Assembly (NCBI GenBank): GCA_031255655.1
Contig: JAIRSB010000027.1
Span: forward strand, 1-5,534
Length of the DNA stretch: 5,534 nt
Direction of reading: 5' to 3'
Source of the DNA: Spirochaetaceae bacterium
GTDB taxonomy: Bacteria > Spirochaetota > Spirochaetia > Treponematales > Breznakiellaceae
Shown here: piece after piece, positions 5,254 through 5,534 of the stretch
How positions within the stretch are numbered: position 1 is the stretch's first letter
How the letters are laid out: each line of letters starts with the position of its first letter
Notes under the pieces: generated by a model
Database searches by the model: none
What the model saw: only the letters and a program-made list of their open reading frames with translations
Told to the model about the DNA's origin: nothing
Program-made: the position numbers and the translations under genes

Positions 5254-5534
5254 CTAAATCAGGACGCGGAATACCGAGCCTTTGCCAATCCCCGCGCTTT
5301 CTGCGCTGATGCTCCCCCCGCGCGCGTGGATTATGGCTTCCGCTATCGTAAGCCCTATGCCTGCTCCGCCTGTGCCGCGTCCGCGCGATTTATCGGCGCG
5401 GTAAAAGCATTCAAAGATATGGGGGATGTCCTCTGCCGCTATACCGCTTCCCGTGTCGGCAATCGTAACCAGCCAGCGTAAGTCGCCGCCGGCGTCCGCT
5501 TCAACCACTTCATCAATGCTGACGGATATGCTCC
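5254..5534 (-). CDS. Sensor histidine kinase, C-terminal part (5' end outside window)
   Basis: These are the last 92 complete codons of a two-component sensor kinase. The visible part is the end of the HATPase_c domain, which binds ATP and phosphorylates a histidine in the missing dimerisation domain. In fragment numbering it shows the G1 box D26-T-G-S-G-I, the F box around I39-F-E-C-F-Y-R-A-D, the G2 box G55-G-A-G-I-G-L, and the terminal G-S-V-F-R-V-L-I. The wording A-D-K-S-R-x-R-x-T-G-G-A-G-I-G-L is typical of membrane-bound kinases of the OmpR-partner class. The usual Arg of F-E-R-F-Y is Cys42 here. The frame continues unbroken to the window edge; the GTG at 5508 is internal, not a start. 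Its response regulator is probably outside the window. No clear terminator follows its TAG stop. Confidence 0.93.
   Translation of the reverse strand, partial: SISVSIDEVVEADAGGDLRWLVTIADTGSGIAAEDIPHIFECFYRADKSRGRGTGGAGIGLTIAEAIIHARGGSISAESAGIGKGSVFRVLI

Noticed and set aside
1..5534. CRISPR arrays, tRNA or rRNA genes, complete insertion sequences
   Set aside because: No regularly spaced repeats, cloverleaf-like sequence, transposase motif or rRNA segment was seen on either strand.

Overview
All recognisable genes in this window lie on the minus strand, so transcription runs from high to low coordinates. The window suggests a Gram-negative spirochaete, most likely Treponema-like. The evidence is a lipoprotein with a relaxed spirochaete-style lipobox, a small outer-membrane beta-barrel protein, a eukaryote-type NADP isocitrate dehydrogenase, and a mixed base composition with frequent non-ATG starts. 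This placement is an inference from style, not from a marker gene.

From right to left (5' to 3' for the genes), the window opens with the last 92 codons of a sensor histidine kinase (5254-5534), cut by the window edge. A 395-base stretch without a confident gene follows (4859-5253). Its first half (about 5019-5229) is a compact GC-rich block. It is open on both strands, contains an 11-bp hairpin that pairs fully only as minus-strand RNA, and includes a possible 39-codon ORF with a CPKC motif. Its second half is AT-rich and carries a plausible promoter (5012-4984) and a leader of about 120 bases.

That promoter probably drives a three-gene unit: a small exported protein of unknown function (4430-4858), a PLP-dependent cysteine desulfurase whose TTG start sits on the previous gene's stop (3265-4440), and a eukaryote-type NADP-dependent isocitrate dehydrogenase (2010-3224). 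The two enzymes belong to sulfur supply for Fe-S clusters or thiolated tRNA and to 2-oxoglutarate/NADPH production. Their physiological link is unknown, and no Fe-S scaffold gene is visible.

The left third is envelope-related: a beta-barrel-like outer-membrane protein (1418-1948) with its own probable extended -10 promoter, then an unrecognised lipoprotein of 409 aa (130-1359). Two hairpins follow (91-119 and 13-42). The first could end the lipoprotein transcript. The second has its T-run on the plus strand and probably ends a gene arriving from the left. The most unusual parts are the 5019-5229 block and the start region of the outer-membrane protein, which combines a G6 tract, an (AT)5 run and an overlapping ATG-TGA start-stop.
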